Positions 22,080-33,290 of a stretch of DNA of 64,000 nucleotides are shown in pieces. A model generated the notes under the pieces. The model saw only the letters and a program-made list of their open reading frames with translations. It did no database searches and was not told the DNA's origin. The stretch comes from Candidula unifasciata (lineage: Eukaryota > Mollusca > Gastropoda > Stylommatophora > Geomitridae): positions 332,501 through 396,500 of the forward strand of contig CAJHNH020002090.1 in NCBI GenBank assembly GCA_905116865.2. Reading direction: 5' to 3'. Each line of letters starts with the position of its first letter. The stretch's first letter is position 1. The position numbers and the translations under genes were made by a program.

Positions 22080-22312
22080 GTAAGTTCTTTGGTTATGTGA
22101 TGAGAAAAGGAACATTGGAAAATACTGTGCCTGAAAAGATCACTGGTAGAACAGGAAGAGGCAGACCAAGTGATGTGTTAGTGGATGACTTAAGATATGG
22201 CATGGTGGAATTGATCCAGAACACCAAAGACCGAGATCTATGGAGATGCATGTGTGGTCTGGTAACTTCAGAACATGTTTTTCCCAACATAATCTTTGTC
22301 AAGGTATTTTAA
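22080..22312 (+). pseudogene. LINE C-terminal fragment
   Basis: The frame has GYVMRKGTLENTV (upstream of and including 22097), then KITGRTGRGRPSDVLVDDLR and DRDLWRCMCG. This is the same order as the C-terminal domain of the RQGT family (FGHVMRRxxxEH, GKICGRxxRGR, LWRxMI), but with different sequence, so it is a cousin family. About 70 codons remain and the true end is lost. The flanks are AT-rich. Confidence 0.6.
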
Positions 22313-22429
22313 GTTATAGAAGAAAAGATGCTCCTGGACTGTAATATAAATCTAGGTTGACCCAAAAAAAAGCTATTTAATATCCCTGGACTGCAGTTGA
22401 TATTAAACACTCAGGCTTTTGCCCAGAGG

Positions 22430-23235
22430 TAAGGTGTCACGAATCCAGATAACACTGACCAGGCAGGCTTTGTGGCACCACTGAGGTGGAAAGTACAGAG
22501 CACCTAGCTTGTAGTATAAGAAAATTTTAGAGGCCAGACCCTTAGGGGCAGGTAACTCATGATAAAAGTAATTTTCTCCACCTGAGATTAACCCACTTAA
22601 ACCACCTGAGTGCAGGTCAGATGGCTGGAGGAAGGTGTGACTTTGTTTATGACCATACCAAGCTTGATAGACAATAGGAATGTAACCCAGTCAGACTGCC
22701 TTTCTGACTGACAGGTCTTTAGTGAATTGATTGACCCCAAGGTAAGGAGCTTTGCCATTCCTTGACTGCTAACTGAGATGAGGAAAAAGAATAACACTGT
22801 GAGGGGTTTTGAATTCAATTCAGACTGCTGCCAGCAAAGCCACCAACTAAGTGCTGCACTAGAAAGTTACCCTAGCTGTGTAAGTCTTTTTTGGCAAATT
22901 GCTAGAATTTTTTCAGGCATGACTGAATAGTATTTCCACTCTTTTATTCATCTGTTTGGAGTCTAGCTATGCCATTCTATCTTCCCTAAATTATCTAACT
23001 GCAATTCGCTTATAATATTTCTTTGTGAGTATTCAACTATCTCAGTTAGGGAGCTGGTAAACCGTTCTTTTTTTCTTGTATGTCTGTATTACATGTTTTT
23101 CAGTGTATGTTTTCATGTTTATAAAATAAGACTTGAACACTAATACTTATTTTAATTAAATGTAATGAAATTATAATTTTTCAATAACAAAACCATGTGC
23201 CTTGATTGTTAAATGATGCTGACATGACCCCAAAA
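22430..23235 (+). repeat. LTR-like repeat, copy 2 (partial, diverged)
   Basis: Shares cttaggggcaggtaac, the ctgactgacagg region, ctgctgccagcaaagccac and ttctttgtgagtattc with 18785-19560. It includes the left half of the intron-like segment (ctttgtgagtattcaactatctcagttagggagctg is matched at 19380-19415), but lacks the right part of the LTR. Confidence 0.6.
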
Positions 23236-23549
23236 AAAATCTGCCCAAGATGGTGGCATAAACAACGTCCGCCAAAAATTATAACAAAAAGATGTGTTTA
23301 TTCCTGGAAAGAATTTTAAATGTGTTAGCTTAGTGTAGTTATTCAGTTGAAGACGAATTTGTGACAGGCCTGGCAAGTTGGCGGAGGATTCAGTGATTCA
23401 AAAAGAAAATCACAAGATTAAATTAGGAGATGTTTTAGAAAAAAGGGAAAACAGAGGCCAGCAGAAGGTTAAGACCAGGGTAGGGACAATCAATATATGT
23501 GGATGGGGCAATAAAAAGAATAAGTGATATAATTATACATATATTATAT

Positions 23550-24388
23550 ATATTCTATAGGAGAAACTACAAGAATACCTAGATATGCTGATGACCTTGA
23601 TATCGTTGGAGATAATGAACTAGAGATTGTTAAAACACTGACTGTGATAAAAGAATTCGCCCAGAAAATGGGACTAATTATCAATCAAGATAAGACAGAA
23701 TACATGATAATAACTACACAGGGAAAGGATATGAACTCCGGCCACATGTAAGTCAATGCTATGAAAATCAAACAAATGGAAACATAAGTACTTAGGTGCA
23801 AACTTCAACTGCTCCAACACGCTGAGAGAAGAAATACAATCTAGAATAAAATCTGGAAATAAAGTATACTATGCCCTTCAACATCTGCTAAAGTCAAAGT
23901 GTCTGTCTCGCAATGCCAAAATCAAAATATATCAAACGTTGATTAGACCAGTCATTTTATATGGCTCTGAAACTTGGAGCACAACTAAAAGAGATGAAGC
24001 CCTATTACAGGTTTTCAAAAACAGAGTCTTACGACGAATCTTTGAACCCAACAAAGATGCAAACAGCCGTGAATGGACAGTAAGAAGCAACAACGAAATT
24101 CATAATTTGTTTAAATCACCACTGATCACTAGCATCATGAGAGCTAACAGCCTGAAATGGTTGGGGCATATTGAAAGAATGTCAGATGACAGAGAAGTAA
24201 AAACTGTATACACGAGGGAGATGAATGGTCGTAGACCATGAGGTAGACCAAGAAGACGATGGAGAGATAATATCCAATCAGACCTGCAAACACTTGGTGT
24301 CATCAACTGGAAAGAGAAGGCCAACCAGAGAGATGAATGGAGGTTAATGATATCTGCAGCAATGAACCCCAAGGGCTCGGAATGCTGA
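23550..24388 (+). mobile_element. LINE 3' half, 'GSEC' family, copy 1
   Basis: The fragment begins inside the reverse transcriptase (RYADDLDIVGDNELEIVKTL, the YADD box, at about 23583), continues LIINQDKTEYMIITTQ, then ILYGSETWSTTKRDEALLQV, KWLGHIERMSDDREVKTVYT and GRPRRRWRDN, and ends PKGSEC plus stop at 24386-24388. A stop at 24241 and a frameshift near 23760-23790 break it. A tail gaagaagaaaaag follows. Everything upstream of the YADD box is missing, a typical 5' truncation. The minus-strand sibling at 44392-45035 confirms both the frame and the end. It abuts another LINE remnant at about 24415. Confidence 0.8.
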
Positions 24389-24414
24389 AGAAGAAAAAGT
24401 GATAGAATGAATGG

Positions 24415-26386
24415 AGGAATATGTTAAAGCATTAAGCTTATCACAAGTGAGAATGAAAAAGGACGAAGAATGACAGAACTACATACAAATAAAGTTTTGA
24501 TACAATTGGGAGTAGAGGAAATACAATATGCAAAGCATGGAGTGGGATTTATCATCGATCCCAAAACTGCAAAAAATATACTCGAGATTAACTACATCTC
24601 GGAAAGAATTATAAGCTTGAAATTACAAGTAGGATATAATTCAGTTTTTTTTTTTTAAATAAATGAACCGTGCAATGGAAATTACAGAAAGGAGGATTTA
24701 GATCAATTCTTTGAGGACCTGGATGACGAAATTTGTAAGTTAGATAATAACGAGAAACTGATCGTGATGGGTGATTTTAACGGTAAGACAGGACGAGACA
24801 GAAGAACATTTACAAGATACCTAGGCTTTTATAGAGACAACAGCATTAGAAACAAAAATGGTGAAAGACTGTTGGATATGTGCACAACATGACCTTGTTA
24901 TTACCAACATCTTCTTCAAAGAGCTTCATAAGTTTTTACGTGGTATAAATGGAATGACCCAGATACTGAGAGTCAGATTAATTACATCTTGATGAGAAAA
25001 AGAGACTTTCATGAAGTTACAGATTTCAGAGTTATACTAAACTTGAGTGTAGATACAGATCATAGGATGGTTATACTTGACAGAAAAGTCAGGATAATTT
25101 ATCAAACAAGAAAGAAATGTCATAAAAGTGACATAATAAAATGGAAAGAACTTGAGTGTGAGGAAAATAGGCGAGCAAGAATTACAGGAAAATTATGAAC
25201 AGCTTCCACAAAACATACAGGGGTAAATACAAAATGGGTGAATTTCAGAGACACAACTATGAAAAACACAAGAAATATGTGGAACTAAAAAGAAAGGTAA
25301 CATAGGGTGTAAGCTCTCAACATGGGGGTCTAAAGAAATAAGAAAAATTGTGAGGAGTAAAAAGAAAGCCTATTGCATTTGCCTAAGGAGTGGAACAGAA
25401 GAGGATTACATTACATACAGAATAATTAGAACAGAAGTAAATAGAACTATCAGACAAGCAAGAAGAGATTCATGGGAAAAGTTTGGAAGCAAGAAGAAAG
25501 AATAGCAGTGAAAAACCAATACAAAAAAATCATAGGCATGAGAAACAGGAAGGAAGAATACAACCCAACAAAAATTATAAATGATGAAGATGGCCAACCT
25601 TTATTAGAACCTAACTAAATTTTTAGCAAGGTGGAGTAATTACTTAGCTGCAATAAAACAGATAAAAGTAGGGAAGAAAATATAAACAGCTCGGAACTAA
25701 CGGCAGATGAATGAGAACCAGGTATATAGTTAGATGAAGTAGAATATGTCATTTGTACCGCCCCTGGACTAAAGGTGACAGGTATTGATGATCTACCAGC
25801 TGAAGCCATCAAGGCAGCAAGAGAAGTGGGAGCAATATGGTTAAAGAGAATTTTTCAGGTGGCATGGGAAAATTAAGAAACACCATCAGATTGGCAAACT
25901 GCTGTCATCGTCTCGCTATGGAAAAATATAGAAAGTAAGAGGGACTGTACTAATTACAGATGAATATCGCTTCTCAGTCCAACTGGGAAAATGTATGCTA
26001 AGATCATCGAAAAAAAAAGCTTAGACCATTGATAGAGTATCAACTTTCAGAAGCACAGATGGGCTTTTGATGAAACAGAAGTTGCACAGATGCCATTTAT
26101 TTATTGAGACAACTACCAGAGAGAGCAATAGAACTTGATTAGACATGTTTGTTGATATTCATAGACCAAGAAAAAAGCCTTTAATAGAGTCAACAGGAAT
26201 ATGTTGTGGGAATTTATGGGGGGAAAAGGGAATCAGCAATCATCTCATTCATATTTGCAAAAGCCTGTATACACGTAGTAAATGCTGCATAAGATCGAAA
26301 GGCAGGAAATTGTATAGTGAACTCTGGTGTGCGTCAGGACTGTGTACTATCGCTGATTCTTTTTATAACATACATGGATACCATAT
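24415..26386 (+). mobile_element. RTE-like LINE remnant, older, interrupted on the right
   Basis: An endonuclease part (about 24440-25200) has VEEIQYAKHGVGFIIDPKTA, ERIISLKLQVG, KLIVMGDFNGKTGRD (catalytic GDFN) and SQINYILM...TDHRMVIL (catalytic DH). The linker is decayed. A reverse-transcriptase part (25730-26386) has VTGIDDLPAEAIKAAR, DWQTAVIV and, at about 26320, SGVRQDCVLSLILFITYMDT. The frames are shifted and stopped many times. The remnant ends exactly where the younger RTE-like element (26387-29909) begins; its own downstream half is not found beyond 29922, so it was already truncated before that insertion. Confidence 0.75.
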
Positions 26387-26624
26387 GGTAAAGCCTGGCC
26401 AAGATGGCGGAATAAGCTGCGGCTATCACTATGCAGTTTTGATAAATTTTGTTTTAGGGGATTTCCATCAAATTATTGTTCAAACAAGGATGATCCAACG
26501 ACAGGCCCAGCAAGCCGGTAGGGGATTTGTTTGTTCAAGCACCATTGCTCAAGATTTATGGTGTATTTTGAAGAAAAAGCGTGATTACACCAGCGCTTCA
26601 AACCGCCACACACAAGACAGAGTC

Positions 26625-27452
26625 ATGAAAGAAACACCGGCCAAGATAGACAGATCCGGCACGACAGTTTTTAAGATGGCTACATGGAACATTTGTGGTA
26701 TGGGGGTTAAAGTGGCTGAATTGGTTGAATTTATGATTAAGAGTAAAATCAAAGTATTGGGAATTGCTGATATCAGAAGAAAAGCTCAAGGCGTCCAGAA
26801 AATTCATAAGAACTTTGTTCTGATTTGGAAAGGGACTCAACCACAAGAAACTAATAAACATGGAGTGGCAGAAACAGCAAAATATTTACTAGATTCAGAA
26901 TTCGTGTCAGAGAGAATCATAAGTATCAGACTGGCTGCAGGTAAAAGAAGGGTATCGTATATTCAAGTATATGCTCCTTGTAACGACACTTACACTGAAG
27001 AAGAAAGAACAGAATTTTTTGACCAACTTAGTGAAACCATCAGTAAAGTTACAGACACTGATGGCTTGTATGTGATGGGAGATTTCAACGGACATGTGGG
27101 AGAACGTCGACCTCCATGGTCCACATATATGGGACCATTTAGTGACAAAGAAAATAAATGTAACAACAATGGAAAGCAATTACTCAATGTATGTGCAGAG
27201 CATGAACTAATTATCAGCAACACGCTATACCAACATAAGAGAAACAAGATATTGACCTGGTATAAATGGAATAATATTAACCAAGCATCACAGATAGATT
27301 TTATTCTCACAAAAAAGAGCGACAGATGGAGAATAAAGAACTCCAGGGCCATCCCAAATGCAATAATAGACTCTGACCATAGACCTGTAGTACTTTGGAA
27401 AGTCCCTTTCCCAGCTAATAGTGAGGGTACTGCTGGGGTGACCATTTGTTAA
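26625..27452 (+). pseudogene. RTE-like LINE endonuclease domain
   Basis: The open frame itself runs from 26145, but the part before 26387 belongs to the older element, so the natural start is the ATG at 26625 or 26676. It reads MATWNICGMGVKVAELVEFM (catalytic Asn in TWN), then KVLGIADIRRKAQG, KHGVAETAKYLL, YVMGDFNGHVGE (GDFN), LTWYKWNN, SQIDFIL and DSDHRPVVLWKV (catalytic SDH). The acidic motif near residue 35 normally reads AET/QET; here it is AD, with the catalytic Glu replaced. The domain nicks genomic DNA to prime reverse transcription. After the SDH motif the frame runs into inserted sequence and stops at 27450. Confidence 0.85.
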
Positions 27453-27699
27453 CCCCTCACATAATGCTTCAAGTCACAGTGGACGCTAGGCACGGCCACT
27501 TTTTTTTTTTTTTTTTTATTTTTTTTTTTAGCCGTGGCAGTTCTGCCAGGCGGTGGCCGTTGCATTTTTTGCTCCATTTGTAGACTGGAAGGATATGGTT
27601 TCGTCACCCAGCTTCTGAGTTGAGTGCATGGTGTGACACTGTGAGCTACGAGTGTTTTTCGTTGGCACAGGAGCGGAGCAACAATGGGGTGACCCGTTT
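27434..27699. mobile_element. Short insertion between endonuclease and reverse transcriptase
   Basis: This segment interrupts the LINE reading frame. It is bounded by the near-identical 16-mers TGGGGTGACCATTTG (27434-27448) and TGGGGTGACCCGTTTG (27684-27699), which look like a target duplication or terminal direct repeats. Inside is a long T tract (about 27500-27530) flanked by ggcacggccac and agccgtggcag, which can pair as a stem. The family is unknown. Confidence 0.5.
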
Positions 27700-27714
27700 G
27701 CTATGATGCTGAAA

Positions 27715-29875
27715 CTAGGATTACCAGATTACCAGATTACTTTGGCTCTATAAACCAACAAGAATTTATTGATAAAACACCACAGCTAATGAATCAGATA
27801 GCCATAGAGAAACTAAAAGACAAAGATGTGGCAATTCAAGTTGAGGAAACAGTTAAAAACACCTTCAGTACTCTAGAGAGAGGAAATGACATAGAAGAAG
27901 GGTGGCAAATTTTTAAAACCTGCATCCTGAATGTAATGACAGAAAAGTGAGGACTCCGAAAGCCAAGAAGGCCTATGAAACAAACAGCATGGTGGAATGA
28001 AGAAGTTAAAATTTCTATCAAAGAAAAGAAGAAATATTTTCATCAGTGGCAAAAGTCGAAATTAGATGAGGACTACATCAAATATAGAAAAGCAAGAGCA
28101 AAGAGCAAGAGGAAAGTAAATTCGGCGAAATCAGAATCATGGGCAAACTACGGAGAACAATTAGCAAGACTATGCACTGATTCACCAGGTCATTTCTACC
28201 GAAGCATCAAGGCTATGAGACTGAGAGAAGAGAAATGTAACCCATCAAAGATCATAAACAGCAAGGCTAAAAAAACCACTCACCAAATCCCAAGATGTTA
28301 AAAGAAGATGGCAAGAATATTTTTCTGAATTACTTAATAGTGGACCACAAGAACCAGTGTCTATTAAAATAAAATTTGGACAAGAACAAGAACCTAATCT
28401 ATTAGAATCTGAAGTTGAAAAGATCCTAGAAAAAAAAGCAAAAGAAACAAAGCGGCCGGAACAGATGGTATTACAACAGACATAATACTTGCATGTAAGG
28501 CAACAGCAGTAAAATGGCTGACAAGAATATTCAATATGGCCTGGGAGGAAATGAAAGTTCCTGTTGACTGGCAGAGAGCAATTATAGTTCCCATATGGAA
28601 GAAGAAAGGTGATAAACGAGATTGTGAAACATATAGAGGTATCTCTTTACAAAGCCATGTAGGAAAGATGTTTGCAAAAAATATTAGAACGAAGAGCGAG
28701 GGTGATATTAGAACCTCAATTAAGTAACAACCAGTTTGGATTTAGAAAAGGAAAGCTGCACTGATGCAATATTTACTCTTCGGCAAATTTGTGAACAGAC
28801 AATCGAATATAATAAACACCAGAATCTTATATTCATTGATCAAGAGAAGGCTTTTGACAGGGTTAACAGAAATAAACTATGGAACATTCTTGAAGAATAT
28901 GGTGTACCGGGTCAATTATTGGGAAACATAATGGCTCTCTATCAAAATAGCCAGAGTGCTGTAAGAACAACGAAAGGTATGACAGACTGGTTCCCCATTA
29001 CATCAGGAGTACGACAAGGATGTGTCCTATCACCCCTACTCTTCATCACATATATGGATAAAATTGCACAGGAGTCAAACCAAACACAGATATATATAAA
29101 TGAACTACTCTTTGCAGATGACCAATGTTTGTTACAAGAAGAAGAACAAAAACTACAACAACATGTTGATTCATTGCTCACTAACTGTACAAAATTTGAC
29201 ATGAAAATAAACACCTCAAAAACTGAAGTAATGACCATAGGAAAGAAACACAGTAATGTAAACATAAAGATCAATGACATACAATTAGAACAAGTTCAAG
29301 AATTCAAGTACTTAGGATGCATATTTACAGAAGATGGAAGACTCGATAAAGAGATACAGGCTAGAGTTAAAAAAGCCAATGCAGTCAACTACCAACTGGC
29401 CCCACTTCTTCGTCATCCAAAGATCTCGTTACCAGCCAAACAACGGATGATCAACAGCATTTTCATCCCTATGTTATGTTATCAGTGCCAAACGTGGACA
29501 ATGAACAAATCACATATGCAAAAAATAACTACGTGTGAAATGCGATGTCTCCGAAGAGTCACCAACAATACACGAAGAGACAGAGTCACAAACGTCAGCA
29601 TTAGAGACAAAGTTGGAACATGAGCATGCATCGAACATATTGAAAGACAGAGAATGAAGTGATTTGGTCATTTAATAAGAATGCAACCGGATCAGATTGC
29701 TTATAAGGCCTTTTACAGTAGAACATCAGGAAGAAAGGCCAGAGGAAGACCCAGGAAAAAATGGATAGATGGAGTAGCTGAATACAGCCAGAAGATCCAG
29801 AAAACTGTCACTCAAATCACACGAGAGGCACAAAACAAATATTTTAAACCACGACACTGGGCTGCAACCCTGTAA
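27715..29875 (+). pseudogene. RTE-like LINE linker, reverse transcriptase and C-terminal domain
   Basis: The linker has WWNEEVKISIKEKKKYFHQW (27987 on). The RT starts with AGTDGITTDIILACKATAVK (about 28450) and VPVDWQRAIIVPIWKKKGDK. After a frameshift near 28700, the long frame 28736-29623 carries LIFIDQEKAFDRVNRNKLW, SGVRQGCVLSPLLFITYMDK, NELLFADDQCLL (FADD instead of YADD, catalytic Asp pair kept), INTSKTEVMTIG and FKYLGCIF. The C-terminal domain holds LCYQCQTWTMNKSHMQKITT, CEMRCLRRV, FGHLIRMQ, GRPRKKW and WAATL-stop. Breaks: stop at 27947, frame changes near 28280, 28440 and 28700, stop at 29621, and TGA at 29659-29661. No RNase H follows. Confidence 0.85.
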
Positions 29876-30151
29876 AAGTGAAGAAGACAATAGATAGATA
29901 GATAGATAGATGGATACCATATAATAATTGTTGTTATATATAATTCTCTATTACATGGAATTTATTTCCATTGTGAGTGGCCCAATTTTTTTTAATAATT
30001 ATTTTTCACCCTTCCCAACTTCTTAATTCTGCTGATTAAGATTTAGCACATGTATTCATTCAAAGTTAAACTGGAGTTAGGGTCGAATATTTTATGTTGA
30101 TAATATGACAAATGGGAAACCCATTGTCATCTATGACTGTGTTATGACATT

Positions 30152-31413
30152 TGTAACGAAACGACCTCAGTGTTGTCAGAAGTTAGTATGTGTAATAATT
30201 TCTTCTTTTTATAGAGAGACAGATAATTATATTTACTATGCCCTAAGCCCGAATATTACTAAAACCGCATGGGATTTAAAACTGTTTCCAGTTCTTAGTC
30301 CAGACAAAGCCACCAAGCTTTGGTTAATATTACCTAACCTTAACTAATATAGCCAGCTGGTCTACTTGGGAAAGTTCAGACATAGTGGCTGTAGGGTTTG
30401 TATGTAGAACTGAAGTCTCATATAATTATTGCACGACCAGAGGCCCTTGGGGGAAGGCACTCATAAAACTGGTCATAAAACTAATTATCCCCCGGAGGTT
30501 ATCTTCCTTGAAATGCAGACCAAACACTAGTGTCAAAATGGTTACATCGTCGGCCCTTTCAACAGAAAAGATAAGGGAGAATTAACTTGGTCAAGTAGGA
30601 AACACAATGGCTTCCCTGATCGTCTTTTCACATCTGTCAGTGACACGGTCTGGGACTAGATGTTTACCACTTAAGAATGTTTGATCAGAGGGGTGTCAGT
30701 AAGAATTGACTGACAGGCACAATGATAGCTAATTTGATCTTCAAGGTACTTCAGGGGTGTGGCTTAGATCTTCTCCGGTAGGACAGTTTAAATACTAGAA
30801 AGATGAGGACTTTAATTTGGACAATAGATAGGTACTTATACTGCTAGCATCTTAAATTTACCTCATAGTGCTGCCAGCAAGCCACAAACTCAGATCAACA
30901 GTAGAAAGTAATTTTAGCTGTTGGAGTCTTGTTTGGCAATTGCTGGAATGTTCCCAGCTCCCGTCAGGGTGAAGACCAGTCGGCTCTGATAGCAGAACCA
31001 GAGGGTCAAGTGCACAAACCTACACTGTGTGGGAGATCCGCAAGCTGGGAACAGGTAGAGAAGGAGGTGGAACAGCTGGGAAGAAGCTGGAAGTGGTGGA
31101 AAAGCTTAACAGTGCCTCATGGCTGTCAGAAGATTTATCTTGCCTTATCACTAAGTTACGTCCACATCTTGTTCGTAAACTCATCATCATCATAACTTCT
31201 CTAATACCAGGTGCTCAGTTATCTAGCTGAAGCATCTCATCACTATCATATCATCAGCCTGTCACTGTTTGTGTAAACACTGCAAACTGACGAATGTCAT
31301 TCACATGATTGTTAGTAAATAAAGCTGTATGTCAAGTTTTATTCTACATCATTTGTTAAATTCCAAGTGTATTTAGTCTTACTTGTTTAACTCAAGTGTT
31401 AGATAGAATTACC
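30152..31413 (+). repeat. LTR-like repeat, copy 3, lacking the intron-like segment
   Basis: It starts TGTAACGAAACGACC and is followed by tTTGGTGGGGAGGGGG, a possible primer-binding site. 30152-30957 is close to 18496-19275. At 30957/30958 the sequence passes directly from ttcccag to ctcccgtcagggtgaagacc, the counterpart of 19831, as if spliced. AATAAA at about 31318-31323 could be its polyadenylation signal. Its length (about 1,262 bp) compares with 1,740 bp for copy 1, the difference being close to the 555-bp segment plus small indels. Confidence 0.6.
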
Positions 31414-31660
31414 TTTGGTGGGGAGGGGGATTGGGGCTCTTTAAAATTTCTTTACCAGGAGGAGGTTGCCGGGAGAGGTCACCTGCCCTGTCTAACTACT
31501 TATTACTTAATGTAATATAGACATCTAAAACCCCTTTCCTTCTCTTGTGGGTAGCAAAGGCAGCTGTTGTGTATATACATGACGAGCCAAATATGGCTTT
31601 TTTCTTGAATATCCAGGACTTTGTCTGAGATCAACATAGCTCGGATAATAGTCCAGTTTC
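31414..31660 (+). repeat. Leader following LTR-like copy 3
   Basis: Shares acatctaaaaccccttt, gccaaatatggct and aggactttgtctgag with 8488-8640, and the last block plus gatcaacatagctcgga with 40225-40300. No gag or pol follows; the next kilobase is non-coding. Confidence 0.55.
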
Positions 31661-32834
31661 TCTGGTGGAGGTGAAGTGTTGAGAAGAAAATTCCAACTCA
31701 TCACAAAAGCATCTATCCACTTCAGGACATCTATTCCAGCACCCAGTTATGCTGACTATTTATAAGTCCCATTTATTTTCAATCTGCGCAACATACCTTT
31801 GATGAGTTTCATGCCCATGTAAATTTACTCCCTGATTCTCATCCTTTGAGATGTAAACCCATGTGGTTGAAATAAGAATATACTGTGAAAGATGACTGTG
31901 TGTTTAAGCATGTTAACCCCTTATAGAAGTAATAATGTATATACTCTGTTATGTTAAAACTATTCTATACCCCCCCCCCCCCCCTCCTCAAGAATGTGAA
32001 CACATGTTACTACCCTACTCCATATGTGTGTGTAGTGTAACAGTACATGAGAACTGCAGGCATTGTGACTTTCAGTAAGAACATTCCCAACTGCTTGTAC
32101 AGGGACTGTTCAATTGTTCTAGTTCCGGGTGAAAGTTCCAGAAGTGTGTTCCAACATAGCTGCAGGTGCTCGACTGTCTAGACTGGACTAGAAGACTCAA
32201 CCTGCCTGAAGTGTCTCCGAAGCTGAGCAAGAACTGACCCAAGGAGCACAAACAAAAGATGAGTGGATATCAGTCCACTATGTCAATCTGTAATCCATCA
32301 ATTAGTGTATGTTTTTTCCATAGTCCAAGGATTAGATTTACTTGAAACTAATTACATGATTGTGTTAATGTTATTCCAGTTTTGCGGAGTTTATTTTAAC
32401 AGTGTATATCAGTGAGCAAGAGTTAGTATATTCAAATATACATAAATATACCATTTTTATAACAGTAGGGAATCAGATGTGGGCAAACCCTGAATCCTCT
32501 CCTTTAACTAACAAGCCTGGGAGATAAATAATCTTTTAGGATGTTTCACTGTTTGCAATTCCCTCTGTATAATGTCTGTGTGTGAGGTCTTGTACCTAAC
32601 AGAAGAAGAATTATGTTCTAGTATCTTCGGTAGACTGCATATAGCACATTCCAATAACAAAGCGAATTAACACACCACAAGCATTTCACAACATGTCTCA
32701 ACAAAGCACAATGCATATCAGACATGCAACTCAAACCAACAATGTGAATTGCATCCAAGTGCATTTTTTAAATGTATTTATAATATGCCAAAGCAAACAT
32801 GTGAATTTTGATTTGAACAGGTGAAACAAAGTAC
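31661..32834. other. Non-coding stretch with C15 tract
   Basis: A homopolymer of 15 C lies at 31970-31984. A polyadenylation-like block and short repeats occur around 32150-32300, but no gene or repeat family is recognised. Confidence 0.3.
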
Positions 32835-33290
32835 TGCTTTTCATGCTTCTCTCCTATTTCAATGCTTTGGGTGTCAAGGGAGATACAAGGTTCTGGTTCT
32901 TGTTCTTCTGGCTGCCTCAACCACAGACACATCTTGCTGCTGTAGAGTTTCTCTGATGTTATCTTTCCAAATTTTTCTTGGTCTAACTTGTGCTCTGTGT
33001 GCTTCTCCTCTTTTGGTGTATGCATGGCGTCACAGTGCATTCTCTCTAAGCAAGCAAAGAATTTTATTTGCTGTCTTTGAATGTAGTTTAGAACTTGTTC
33101 TGTGCTGAATTTTTCTTTTATGATGTCATTCTTGGTTGTATCACTCCTGCAGCTGATTTCCATAGTTACTAATTTTCTTTTCTGATTTATTGTGAGAGAC
33201 CATATCTGGCACTGGTAGCACAGAGTGGAAATAAATATGCTTTGTATGAGATGTCTCTTTGTGCTAGGAGTCCTGTTGGTCATCGGAGTC
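32835..33290 (-). pseudogene. RTE-like LINE C-terminal fragment
   Basis: The minus frame (33283-32768) begins RTPSTKRHLIQSIFISTLCY, then CQIWSLTINQKRKLVTMEIS, LNYIQRQQIKFFACLERMH and KKLDQEK-type basic sequence. The LCYQCQxW and TMEISC positions match LCYQCQTW and TCEMRC in the element at 26387-29909, so it is a related family. It lacks all of the RT catalytic core. It runs in the same direction as the flippase gene. About 150 codons remain, with at least one internal loss (RGRPRxxW is missing). Confidence 0.7.

Larger units (their letters stand above)
26387..29909 (+). mobile_element. RTE-like LINE, essentially full length, with target-site duplication
   Basis: It is flanked by a perfect 13-bp direct repeat, atggataccatat, at 26374-26386 and 29910-29922. 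The 3' end is a short GATA repeat tail (tagatagatagatagataga), typical of RTE-type LINEs. The length of 3.52 kb includes a ~265-bp internal insert, leaving about 3.26 kb, the usual RTE size. It begins ggtaaagcctggccaagatgg, contains an APE-like endonuclease, a reverse transcriptase and a C-terminal domain ending RHWAATL, and lacks RNase H. Stops and frameshifts (27947, about 28280, about 28440, about 28700, 29621, 29661) make it inactive. Target DNA was the older LINE at 24415-26386. Confidence 0.88.

Noticed and set aside
26990..27445. Minus open frame of 151 codons
   Set aside because: Antisense of the LINE endonuclease.
32400..32500. Possible LTR end and primer-binding site (taacagtagggaatc)
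   Set aside because: No second copy and no matching LTR start found.
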